DNA of 39,296 nt. Source: an uncultured Lentisphaeria bacterium. GTDB lineage: Bacteria > Verrucomicrobiota > Lentisphaeria > Victivallales > Victivallaceae. Location of the stretch: positions 1 to 39,296 of the forward strand of contig CASDQW010000039.1 of assembly GCA_949282965.1 (NCBI GenBank). Direction: 5' to 3'. Shown here in pieces: positions 1 through 9,300 of the stretch (its first letter is position 1; every line of letters begins with the position of its first letter). The position numbers and the translations under genes were made by a program. The notes beneath the pieces are model-generated. The model worked only from the letters and a program-made list of their open reading frames with translations, did no database searches and was not told the origin of the DNA.

Positions 1-188
1 ATGGAATTGTCTTCAACACCTACGGCGTACTCGCGCCCCCGGCTGAAGTCATCGAAATTCTGCTGGCCGAAGGAATCATGTCCGGCGAAAACGTCGTTTA
101 CTCCAATTTGGACCCGGACAATCCATCAAAACCGGCCAACTCCATCACCCTTGAAATCAACCCGTTTACCGGGAAAATCAAACTCTAA
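1..188 (+). CDS. C-terminal end of a GspH-like prepilin (Verru_Chthon cassette D-like), partial
   Basis: The reading frame that ends at the TAA at 186-188 is open back to the window edge. It gives about 61 residues ending in SITLEINPFTGKIKL. That end, a beta strand followed by a short 'NPxTGK' turn, is the usual C-terminus of GspH/FimT-type pseudopilins. The N-terminal methylation motif lies outside the window, so the family is inferred from this tail and from context. Three more prepilin-like genes follow at once on the same strand, in the order D-B-C-A known for the Verrucomicrobium/Chthoniobacter cassette. The ribosome binding site of the next gene (AAGGAG) abuts the stop codon, so the genes are co-transcribed. 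An overlapping frame starting at base 1 has no protein-like character and was not chosen. Confidence 0.6.
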   Translation, partial: GIVFNTYGVLAPPAEVIEILLAEGIMSGENVVYSNLDPDNPSKPANSITLEINPFTGKIKL

Positions 189-199
189 GGAGACGGGGA

Positions 200-847
200 A
201 TGAGAACGCGCGTTCTGCAATATTTCAATATGATCGAGGTGGCTTTGGCTATTGCAGTCATCGCCATCGGCCTTTCGAGCATCATGGTGCTCTTTCCGGT
301 CGGGCTGAACGCCAGCAGTGCGGCAACCACTGACAACAACATTCCGGATGCGGCGGAATACATGCTGAGTTACCTGGAAGGTGCCGTCATCAGCAGCTGG
401 CGAGATTCTGCCGGTAATGTGCAGAACAGTACTTTTGTAGACAACTACCTGGTTAGCTCAATTCCTTCGATCGGCGAAACCCCCGTCGCCGATGATGACG
501 GGGCCTGGACCAATGTCGATGACAACGGCATCAAGCGACATTCGACAAAAGGCTATTTCCGTTTTTTGAAAACGGTAGAAATTGACGGCGTAGACACCAC
601 TGATTTCGCCGTGGATGCCCTGGTCTGGTGGGAACCGGCCTTCGCCCGTTATGTAAAAGTTACCACCAATGAAGCTACCGGCGAGGAAACTTACGAGTAC
701 GAAACGCCGGAAAAGATACCTGAAAAAGCGGCCATTGAGTTATGCATGGAGTTGAGCTGGCCGGTTACTCAGCCTTATTCCATGCGGGAAAAACGCCTCT
801 ATCGACTGACGTTGCTGAATCCGGCGGCTAAACTAACTGACCTGTAA
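200..847 (+). CDS. prepilin-like protein (Verru_Chthon cassette B-like)
   Basis: The 215-aa protein opens with a short basic leader and then FNMIEVALAIAVIAIGLSSI, a class III (type IV pilin/pseudopilin) signal with Glu at +5 of the mature protein. A 'LFPVGLNAS' stretch follows the helix. An equivalent 'LLPVGL' is typical of the B protein of the Verru_Chthon cassette. The rest is a soluble beta-rich domain with no motif I know. The residue before the predicted cleavage site is Tyr, not the usual Gly. The start at 200 has an AAGGAG ribosome binding site 6 nt upstream. The gene sits 11 nt after the GspH-like gene and immediately before the C-like prepilin. Role inferred: minor pseudopilin of a secretion or surface-fibre apparatus in the envelope. 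Confidence 0.7.
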   Translation: MRTRVLQYFNMIEVALAIAVIAIGLSSIMVLFPVGLNASSAATTDNNIPDAAEYMLSYLEGAVISSWRDSAGNVQNSTFVDNYLVSSIPSIGETPVADDDGAWTNVDDNGIKRHSTKGYFRFLKTVEIDGVDTTDFAVDALVWWEPAFARYVKVTTNEATGEETYEYETPEKIPEKAAIELCMELSWPVTQPYSMREKRLYRLTLLNPAAKLTDL

Positions 848-866
848 AATGCGGAGCTTGTCTGCT

Positions 867-1670
867 ATGAAAAATACACGACGTCTATTGCGCAAAACCT
901 CCTTTACGCTGCTGGAAATCATTGTGGCGATGGGAGTTTTCAGCCTGCTGATGGCGATGACCATGCAGTTTTTCTCCGGCGCCCAGCGCATCTGGTCCAG
1001 CTCGGAGAGCCGGAATACCGTCTACTCCGACGCCCGCGTGGCCATGGACCTGATGGCCACCCTGCTGCAGTCCACCTATTACAAGGAAAACGAAACGCCT
1101 TTCATCATTGTGGAAAACAAAACGACGAGCCCGGCGGATCGGGACGCCATCTATTTCGCCACCAAATCGCCGTTGCGTCCGCGCGGCAACACATCGCTGT
1201 TCTTCGCTTCCTTTCAGGTAGATGGCGACAATGAACTGCTGATTGCCACGATCTGCGACAAAGACGGGGCGACTTACCGCAATCTCTTTTTCCCCAGTGC
1301 CGCCAGCTATGAAAACATCGCCGACAGCATGTATGCCAACCTGAACACTTACGCGGGGCAGAAAGACGCGGACGGCGCTTTGGAGGCCAAAGCGACGATG
1401 ATCATTCCCAACATCACCAGTTTCAAAATTTCCCCCGGCATCTACAATTATCACAACACGCCGGAAATTCAGTGGAATCAGCATGATAAATCATCCGGCG
1501 GCGTCACGTATTATCCTTATGTACCGGCATTGGTGAGGATTGAGCTCGGAATTCTGCCGGCCCCGTACTACGAACGCTGGCTGAATGCTTCCGGAAGCGA
1601 GAAAACCGACATACTGAAAGAACAGGAAAAGAAATTCACCCGGATCGTCTTTATCGGCGACCGGAACTAA
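867..1670 (+). CDS. prepilin-like protein (Verru_Chthon cassette C-like)
   Basis: The protein is 267 aa. I chose the ATG at 867 over the one at 849 because GGAG lies 10 nt before it and it gives a compact basic leader (MKNTRRLLRKTS). After the leader comes FTLLEIIVAMGVFSLLMAMT, a strong prepilin helix with Glu+5, and then 'RIWSSSESRN...DARVAMDLM', which resembles GspJ/PulJ-type pseudopilins and the C protein of the Verru_Chthon cassette. The residue at -1 is Ser instead of Gly. The body (about 220 aa) looks like a beta-rich minor pseudopilin domain. It lies between the B-like and A-like genes with gaps of under 30 nt and is almost certainly in the same operon. Exact function unknown. Confidence 0.7.
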   Translation: MKNTRRLLRKTSFTLLEIIVAMGVFSLLMAMTMQFFSGAQRIWSSSESRNTVYSDARVAMDLMATLLQSTYYKENETPFIIVENKTTSPADRDAIYFATKSPLRPRGNTSLFFASFQVDGDNELLIATICDKDGATYRNLFFPSAASYENIADSMYANLNTYAGQKDADGALEAKATMIIPNITSFKISPGIYNYHNTPEIQWNQHDKSSGGVTYYPYVPALVRIELGILPAPYYERWLNASGSEKTDILKEQEKKFTRIVFIGDRN

Positions 1671-1698
1671 GAACAAGTCTGTCCCCGGAGAGTGAATC

Positions 1699-4407
1699 AT
1701 GCAGCATAATATTCGTCAAAAGGAAAAAGGCGTCGCACTGTTGCTGGCATTGGGCGTCATGAGCCTGCTGCTGGCCATGGCCCTGGCCTTCGTCACCAAC
1801 GCCGTCATCGCCCGCAGCTCCGCCGCCAACAACAGTGCCCGCTCTCAGGCGCGTTATTTCGGCAAAACCGCCACCAACCGACTGCTGGTGGACTTTATGC
1901 AGACCCAGAAGGAAAATGAGACGCTCACTGATTTCTCCTCACTGGTCAGCAAAGGTTCCGGTCAAACTGACGCATTGGAAGGCAATTCGTCGCTGCTGGC
2001 CGTCACGATCGGTTCCGATCAATACACGCCCAACAGCAACAAACAGCCGGAATGGGTGTATTTGTACGAAAAAATCAATACCGGCACTGGCGAACCGGAG
2101 AGCAGTACCACGCCCATCATCGGCCGTTATGCCTATATGGTGCTGCCGAAGCCGGGCGTCATCAGTTTCTCGGAAGCGCTGCGGGGGAAACCGACACTCG
2201 GCTATCCGACGTCCTGGGAAAACCGTCCCGGCGTGGATATGAAAGAGTTCGATTTGAGCAAAGTCATTGTCAGTAATGACGCATTCCTGGAAAGCGCCGC
2301 CGCTCAGTTCAACGATCCGCGGGAAGACCATACCAGCAATCCGCAGGTGCTGAATGAGGATTACAGCGATTATGACGCTTTCTTCGGAAAATTTTCGGTC
2401 CCCGATGCTACCCAGAATCTGATCCGGACCTATTTCTCCATGGGCGGTCGAACTGAAGCGGAAAGTTATCCCTATGATCCGCAATGCAACGATGGTTCTT
2501 CGAAAATCAGCGACTCCGCCACCTATTACCACCGGTTCAATCTGGCCCGTAAAGACTGGAACACCGGACTTGGCACCACCGCCAACAGTGAGGACGCGGT
2601 GGAGCGGCTGCTCGGACTGCGGGCCAATGAAGTTGCTCCGGAGTTCAAAACGGATGACAGCGTCACCCCGGGAGTGATGCGTTTGCAGTTTCTCCGCATG
2701 ATCGGCGATGACAAGGGGGCCTATGCCAATCTGGAGGATCGGCGCCGGCAGATCGCAGCGAACCTGATCGACTATTCCGACGACGACGACATTCCCACTT
2801 CCGATGTCGCGCCCTCCACCTGGCTGACGAATGCGACCTATCCCACCTACACCGGCAATGAACGGACGCCGTACCTCAACGAAGTCGCAGTGCAGGTCGC
2901 GGCCACCGCCTACCGGAACGACTTCGAAGAAACGGTTGACGACGTGCCGCAAACCTTTGCCAGCATCGACGGAACGGTCAGCGTGGAATCGATCGTTGCG
3001 GAAATTTTCGACATCTATGAAAACATTCCCGCCGGAAACTATTCCGTCAACGTCAGCGGCAGTTTTGAGGTGAGTGTCATGGTCGGCGGCATCGCCGCAG
3101 TCGGCTTGCAGACGGTATCCTTCTCCAATATCAGCGTATCGATCGGAAATATCTCCGGTTATTATGGTTACGGCGTCAACAACAGCGGCGGCATCATGAC
3201 GGTGCCGTTTCAGGTGGCCGAAATCGCCAACCCGGAAAACGACGCCAATGTTACGGTAAAGGTTTCCGTGCAGAATCTCAAAATCGATAGAATGGTGCTC
3301 TCGCAGAACGGCGCCAATGTGGACTTCACCCGCGATCTGGTCATGCCGTCCGGAACGGTGCAGGATGTCATGAATCAGGTCATTGCCAAGGACGAGACCA
3401 AGGTCTCCAGCGTCGCCATGGACTTCTCGGTGGATGATCCCCGCGAAAACCTTTATCCGGGCGCGGGCGACTACGAAAACTGGAAATATTGCACCACGTC
3501 GGCCTTTCTGGGCGTTCCGCCTCAGCCGGAAGGATACGGCGGGGAAGCCACTTTCGGCAGCCAGAATGTCAACTGCCTGCCCGGCAACGCCGGGGACAAG
3601 GAGGGCGGCACGCCGGAAACGATTTCCACGGCCTACATCCGCAATGCGCCGATGACCTCGCCGCTGGAACTGGGCGCGATCCACCGGGGCGCCAAATGGG
3701 AAACCATCAACCTCAAGGCCGCCGACGCCGCCTTCTCCCGGCCGGATAAATACCGACCGGATGTGGACATCGGGGCCACCGGCTCCTCCTATGACAAGGG
3801 GGACGCGGGGATTCACTACCAGATCAAGATGACGTCTGCCACGTACGACGCCGCCAAGGTCAATCTGAACAACCGGGAAAATTCGCCCGACGGCAAGAAT
3901 ATCTTCTATGCGTTGACCTCGAACGTGGCCACCATCGGAACGACGGCGGCGGATCCCCTGTCCGGGACGAAATCGACTACAGATACCTTCGCGTCCGATA
4001 TCGTTGCGCTTCCCAGTACGACCTTTATCCCGAACCGGGCCGGCATTCTGCGGGAAATCACCTATGCCGATACCGGCGCGACCACGGACATGGGCAAGGA
4101 GGCGCTGCTGGCCAAGACCGCCTGTCTGATGACCACCAAATCGCCGCCGCCGGAAGACACCCGCGTCATCCTGGTTGCCCAGGCCGTCACCGACATCGGC
4201 GGAGTGAAAGTATCCAAAGTCGTGGAAGGCGAGGATGAACCCCGCACCAGGGATACCACCAAAGGCACTCTGGATTACGAGGACGCCGGTGGTGGCAAAC
4301 TGGTCTACTTCGACGACATCCGCGGAGAAGTGAAGATGCTTCTGACGGTGAAGCGGGATTCGGTGACCAAGCAGTTGAAGGTCACTCAGATGGAATTTGT
4401 AGAGTAA
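1699..4407 (+). CDS. large PilX/GspK-like protein (Verru_Chthon cassette A-like)
   Basis: The 902-aa protein starts with a basic leader (MQHNIRQKEKG) and a hydrophobic helix GVALLLALGVMSLLLAMALA. This is the PilX/GspK arrangement, with Gly kept at -1 but no Glu+5, as in GspK. Tip-located pseudopilins of type II secretion are of this kind but about 320 aa. Here the ectodomain is about 870 residues, rich in Asp, Asn, Ser and Thr, without recognised repeats or catalytic motifs. This matches the large A protein of the Verru_Chthon cassette. A GGAG lies about 10 nt before the start. Because of its size and position it may be the exposed tip or cargo of the pseudopilus. That role is inference; the cassette has no experimentally proven function that I know of. 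Confidence 0.65.
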   Translation: MQHNIRQKEKGVALLLALGVMSLLLAMALAFVTNAVIARSSAANNSARSQARYFGKTATNRLLVDFMQTQKENETLTDFSSLVSKGSGQTDALEGNSSLLAVTIGSDQYTPNSNKQPEWVYLYEKINTGTGEPESSTTPIIGRYAYMVLPKPGVISFSEALRGKPTLGYPTSWENRPGVDMKEFDLSKVIVSNDAFLESAAAQFNDPREDHTSNPQVLNEDYSDYDAFFGKFSVPDATQNLIRTYFSMGGRTEAESYPYDPQCNDGSSKISDSATYYHRFNLARKDWNTGLGTTANSEDAVERLLGLRANEVAPEFKTDDSVTPGVMRLQFLRMIGDDKGAYANLEDRRRQIAANLIDYSDDDDIPTSDVAPSTWLTNATYPTYTGNERTPYLNEVAVQVAATAYRNDFEETVDDVPQTFASIDGTVSVESIVAEIFDIYENIPAGNYSVNVSGSFEVSVMVGGIAAVGLQTVSFSNISVSIGNISGYYGYGVNNSGGIMTVPFQVAEIANPENDANVTVKVSVQNLKIDRMVLSQNGANVDFTRDLVMPSGTVQDVMNQVIAKDETKVSSVAMDFSVDDPRENLYPGAGDYENWKYCTTSAFLGVPPQPEGYGGEATFGSQNVNCLPGNAGDKEGGTPETISTAYIRNAPMTSPLELGAIHRGAKWETINLKAADAAFSRPDKYRPDVDIGATGSSYDKGDAGIHYQIKMTSATYDAAKVNLNNRENSPDGKNIFYALTSNVATIGTTAADPLSGTKSTTDTFASDIVALPSTTFIPNRAGILREITYADTGATTDMGKEALLAKTACLMTTKSPPPEDTRVILVAQAVTDIGGVKVSKVVEGEDEPRTRDTTKGTLDYEDAGGGKLVYFDDIRGEVKMLLTVKRDSVTKQLKVTQMEFVE

Positions 4408-4422
4408 GGAGAGACCGGAATC

Positions 4423-5007
4423 ATGATCTGTCGCATGCTGACAGCCTGCCTGACGCTGGGCGTTATCATCCATTGCGCGGCGGCGCCGCAGAGCCGCGGC
4501 GGTTCCGCCATGGGCGGCGCACCGCAGAAATACACAGCGGAAGAGACCGTCTGGCTGAAAAACGGACTCTCCGACAATCTGGTGGAGTCCAGCTTGAAAA
4601 ACTGGGCAAAACAACTGCTCTCCGGAAAAAACGGAGAGCCGCTCTCCGCGGCGGAAATCAAACTCTACAGTCAGCGGGTCAAACGCTGGACGCAATATTA
4701 TTTCGTGGAGCATGACACGAAAATCAGCCGCGCCTGGCTCACCGGCTGCGGGAAATACATCGAAGCCCTCGGCAGTGCGCGCGCCAAAATCCGGGAACTC
4801 GAAACCAATCGCAAGACCGACCAGCCGGAATACCGGAAGTGGACCAGCTATTATCAGCAGACGGCGAAACAATTCTCGCAGATCGTGCAGAAACCGGCCA
4901 AGATCAGCGACCGGGAACTGCTGTCGGCTCTCGGCCGGGAAAAACAGGCGGTGCTGACGGCCCTCGCCGAGCAGGAAAAAGGGGAATCTCGCGGCCGCAA
5001 AAAATAA
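4423..5007 (+). CDS. secreted protein of unknown function following the prepilin cassette
   Basis: The 194-aa protein has a cleavable signal peptide (residues 1 to about 21, ending in HCAAA). The mature part is hydrophilic, Lys/Arg/Glu/Gln-rich and mostly helical by composition, with many aromatic residues ('RWTQYYF', 'KWTSYYQQT'). I see no known domain. A GGAGAG ribosome binding site 8 nt before the ATG and a gap of 15 nt from the A-like gene show that it belongs to the prepilin operon. The C-terminus is very basic (RGRKK). It could be a periplasmic accessory or chaperone for the pseudopilus. This is guilt by association only. Confidence 0.6.
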   Translation: MICRMLTACLTLGVIIHCAAAPQSRGGSAMGGAPQKYTAEETVWLKNGLSDNLVESSLKNWAKQLLSGKNGEPLSAAEIKLYSQRVKRWTQYYFVEHDTKISRAWLTGCGKYIEALGSARAKIRELETNRKTDQPEYRKWTSYYQQTAKQFSQIVQKPAKISDRELLSALGREKQAVLTALAEQEKGESRGRKK

Positions 5008-5053
5008 CCTTTCCGGATTGCCGGATACTGTCATATCGCCGCGGGAAATCACC

Positions 5054-6340
5054 ATGTTTGAGCTTTTTCGAACCAGACGTTTCTTACCGCTTTTCATTAC
5101 ACAGTTCTTTGGCGCGTTCAATGACAACTACTTTAAATGCGCCATTCTGACGCTGGTTACGTTCAAACTCACTGCCGACGCCTCCCGGGCAGCGATGCTG
5201 ACCAATCTGGCGATGGCGGTCTTCATTCTGCCGTACTTTCTGTTTTCCGCACTGGCCGGTCAGATTTCCGACAAATTCGACAAAGCACCCTGTTGCCGGA
5301 TCGTCAAATTCGTTGAAATCGTCCTGATGGCGCTGGCGGCGACGGCGTTTCTGTGCGGAAACATTACCGCGCTGCTGATTCTGCTTTTTCTGATGGGGGC
5401 GCAATCCACATTTTTCAGTCCCGCCAAATATTCGCTGCTGCCGCAGCATCTGAAAGAACGGGAACTCGTCGCCGGCAACGCCCTCATCGAAGGTGGAACC
5501 TTCCTCGCCATCCTCATCGGTTCCATCGCCGGCAGCCTGATTATCGTCCTCCCCGGCGGCGTGGGCTGGTCCGGCCTCCTCCTGACCGGGCTGGCCGTCG
5601 TCGGATACATGGCCAGCCGCCGGATTCCCCCGGCACCGCCGGCAGAACCGGGCCTTAAACTGTCGTTTCACCTTGCCGCGGAAACGAAAAACATTCTACA
5701 GGACGCGTTTCGGCGCCCCCGGGTGCGGCACTGCATTCTCGCCTTGTCCGGATTCTGGATGGTCGGTTCGCTCTATGTCTCTCAGCTTCCGGGGCTGAGC
5801 CGCGACGTGCTGGGGGCGGACCATTACGTCAATACGTTCTTCCTGACCCTTTTCTCCATCGGCGTCGCGCTCGGTTCCGTCGCCGCCTCCCGGTTGCTGC
5901 ACGGCAGAATTTCCGCACGTCTGGCTCCGGCAGCGGCGCTGGGCATGGCGCTGTTCACGTTGGACCTGTTTTTCGCCACCTCCGGCAAAGGCGGCGCGGA
6001 AGGAGAATTGCGGTCGTTCGCCGCACTGGCGACGCATCTTTCGTTCTGGCGAACCGTCCTGGATCTACTGGGCATCGCCGTCACCGGAGGGATTTTCTCC
6101 GTCCCGCTGCAGGCGCTGATGCAGCGCGCCGCGCCCGCCGGCATGACGGCCCGGGTCATCGCGGCCAACAACATCGTCAATGCGCTCTTCATGGCGCTGG
6201 CGGCGCTGGCGGCGGCGCTGACGGTCAAATGCTTCGCTTTGTCCGCCTCCGGCATTTTCCTCGCTATCGCCATCGTCAACGCCGGGAACGCCGTTTACTC
6301 GCTGAAACTCCTCCGCGCTCCGGCCCGGCGCCGCCGGTAA
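5054..6340 (+). CDS. MFS transporter, LplT-like (putative lysophospholipid transporter)
   Basis: The 428-aa protein has about 12 hydrophobic segments. I chose the ATG at 5054; an upstream TTG at 5018 would add 12 residues of no transporter character. The N-terminus carries 'FFGAFNDNYFK', and 'ELVAGNALIEGGTFLAILIG' follows after TM4. Both are signatures of the LplT branch of the major facilitator superfamily, which flips lysophospholipids across the inner membrane for re-acylation. In many bacteria this domain is fused to, or next to, the acyltransferase/acyl-ACP synthetase Aas. Here it stands alone, with no acyltransferase in the window. It follows the prepilin operon by 46 nt and converges on the lyase gene. 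Substrate is inferred from the family. Confidence 0.7.
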   Translation: MFELFRTRRFLPLFITQFFGAFNDNYFKCAILTLVTFKLTADASRAAMLTNLAMAVFILPYFLFSALAGQISDKFDKAPCCRIVKFVEIVLMALAATAFLCGNITALLILLFLMGAQSTFFSPAKYSLLPQHLKERELVAGNALIEGGTFLAILIGSIAGSLIIVLPGGVGWSGLLLTGLAVVGYMASRRIPPAPPAEPGLKLSFHLAAETKNILQDAFRRPRVRHCILALSGFWMVGSLYVSQLPGLSRDVLGADHYVNTFFLTLFSIGVALGSVAASRLLHGRISARLAPAAALGMALFTLDLFFATSGKGGAEGELRSFAALATHLSFWRTVLDLLGIAVTGGIFSVPLQALMQRAAPAGMTARVIAANNIVNALFMALAALAAALTVKCFALSASGIFLAIAIVNAGNAVYSLKLLRAPARRRR

Positions 6341-6366
6341 AGTTGCCGCAAGTCCCCCGGTACCGC

Positions 6367-9300
6367 TCAGAAGCGGGGGAATATCACCTGCGTGCCCCGG
6401 GCTGCGGCGGACGACGTCGGCGATGGGAAATCCGGAACCGCGTCGGAAAAGGCCAACGGGAATTTCCGCAACGGCACGCCTTGTCCATCCAGCTCATAGA
6501 AATAACCGTCATCGCTCAGCACCAGCAGGTGGTCACCGCGCACGGCCAGTCCTCGTAACGGGGCGGCATTCTTCCATTCGCCCACTTTCTTCAAGGACCC
6601 GTCCAGCAGCAGCAAACGGCCATCGTGCCCGGCGACCGCGATCCGGCCACCGGTGGCGGAACGGAACGGAACGACGCTTTCCGGATATCCCCCGAGCATG
6701 ATCGACGTTCCTTCCTGCTTCTTTCCGTCCCGGGGGATGCGGTGGACCTCCAGTGCATGACTGCTGCGCCCGACAACCGCTTCGATCCGGCCGTCATCGT
6801 CCAGATCCGTCAGCGCCACGGAACTGGTCCACGGCGTGGTGATCCGGTCGACGGCAGTCTTGCCGTCGGCGCGCAGAATCGGAGCGTAGGGATATTCACT
6901 GCCGGCAAACACTTCGTCCAGACCGTCGCCGTCAAAATCCCCCGCGGCACCGGCAGTGGCCCCGTGATACACCTGACGTTCCCACAACTTTTCCCCGGCG
7001 AAGGTGTAGGCGTAATATTTCCAGTTTTCCGCACCGACAATCAGTGCGGTCGGTCGCGGTTCTCCTTTGTCAAAGCAGGCGGGGAAAATCGTCCGTACCG
7101 TCCCGTTCCGCATCTGGAACGCCGGGACTTCCAGTTTCCACAATTCCCGCCCGTCGGCGGCCAGACAGAACAACGGCGCGGCAGCCCCCTGCCCTTCGCG
7201 CGGATTCGGCGGCTGGGTTCCCGCAAAATAACGGAATTCCCCAGGCGCGGTTTCCAGTACTGCCACAGCAGCCACCGCCGCCGGCAATTGCCGCTCGAAA
7301 CGGAGTTCGCCCGCCGTATCATATACGCGGAAACGCCCGTCGCGCAATCCTACCGCAACCGTACCGCCGCCCTCCGCCAGCGCCGTTACCGGCGACGCCT
7401 GTGCCACCGTCCGAACCGCTCCCGTCGGAAGATTCAACTCCGGCGGCGCCTGGAAGGCGGGACGGCGATCCGCCGTGGTCAGCCGCGCCAGAGACTGCAA
7501 TCCCGACTGGATGGCGGCTGAAGCCGGCATGGCTACGACTTCAGCATGGTTCAACTCCGGCGTCCAGTCGCCGAACCGCAATTTTTTGGGATTGCCCGCC
7601 ACCATACCTTCCGGACCGGCAAAGCAGTAATCCGCCTCGATCTCGACCTCACCCGCCTGCAACTGCCCCAGCACGGCCAGCCGCAACGCCCCGCCGTCGC
7701 GCAGCACCCAGGCGCGATCACCGATCCGAAACAACTCCGGCACCGGCGCATCCGCCGTCCCCGGCTTCAGATAATGCACCATCACCGTCTCCTCTCCGGG
7801 CGCAAAAACGCCGCGACGGCGCGCCACCCAGTTACGGGTGTATTTGTCCGCCCAGGGATAGGTGCCGTAATACCCGTTCTCTCCCGAGTGGCCGGTATCG
7901 AATTTCGTATGCAGCAGCCGCCAGGCCTCGCCGCCCCCGGTGATCGTCAACCGGGTCCGCCGGTCCGAACCGTCGGTGGGACGCTGCTGATACGCCACCG
8001 TCTGATCATTGACCGGCGTCGCCTCCCCGAGCAGCCGCCAGCGGCAGTCCAGCTGATATTCCCCCGGTTCCAGAAAACGGACCCGGTCCAGCGCCCAGAA
8101 CCCGTTCCCCGCGGCAAAACCGATATACCGGGTCCACTCCGCCCCATTCCAGCCGGTTACGGTGGCGGCAAGCGCGGCCATTTTCCGGTCCGGCGTCATT
8201 CCGTGCGAATCCAGCCGGGAAAACCGGGAACGGTCCCGGCCGACTCCGAAATGACTCTGTCCGTTCCGGGAAAGGTGCAGCGTATTGTGCTCCTCCGGAT
8301 ACTTTCGCAGATAATCCCCGTCCACCAGCCAGAGATGCGCACCGTCCACATACTGTACGACGGCGTTGGCGTCGTAATGCCCGTGCGGCGCGGCGGACAA
8401 CCCCGAAATCGCCAGAAAATCCGCGTCCTTTGCCCAGCTTCCCCGGAAAAACGCCTTGTCCAGCACCGGCCGGTCGAACAATCCGTCCCCCTTGTTGTAG
8501 GCCAGGATGAAATCCCCCACCGGAAACACCGCCAGCCCGACCAGATCGTCGGACATTTCAAACGGCAGATCATCCGGCACATTGAGCGCCCGGATCATGC
8601 CGCGAAAGGATCCGAAGGGCGTCGTCCGGGCAATCAGACTCAGCAGCGCTCCTGATTCCGGGTCGCCGGAGACCGAATACTCCGTCCCCAGCGCCGGAAA
8701 ACTCCAGGCGTTGCCCAGCGCCGGATTGTCCCCGTAGGCGGCGGTGTAACCGAGATGATTGTACTGCGCCTTGCAGTAGCGGATGTAATTCCGATACACC
8801 CCGGTCCGGAAAAACGACAGGTCAAACCTGCCCGACGCCATGACGTAACTGGTGAAAATCTGATAGTTCAAATATTGGTAAGCCGCCGCATCCTCGGGAC
8901 TGATCGGCTGGTTCGCCACCCCGGAAAGCGTGTTGGCCGCCACCGCCATCCAGTACCGCGCCGGTTCGTACCGGTAATGCCGCAGCAGATACTCGGCAAT
9001 GAAATAAACCGTTCGCGAACAGAAAATCTCATGGTTGGTCTGGTAACTCGCCTCTCCCGCGGCGTAGTCCTTCATCGGCAGCCGCATTTCATAGTAGTCG
9101 AAGCAGTTCTCCGCCACCTGCCGCATCAGCTCCGCCGACCGGGCCCGGTCCTCCGGTGTGAACCACGGCGACACCGCCACGATCTCCAGCTTCCAGACGT
9201 ATTCGTGAAACAGAAAGGACGGCGCCGGGCCGCTGGCATCAAATCGTTTGATATTCTTCTGGTAATTCTCCAGATACAGCTTCTGCATCGCCGCCACCGC

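Noticed and set aside
1939..5127. Open frame of 1062 codons on the - strand, opposite the prepilin operon
   Set aside because: It mirrors the codon pattern of the + strand genes, has His/Arg/Gly-rich low-complexity translation and no ribosome binding site. It is a shadow of GC-rich coding sequence.
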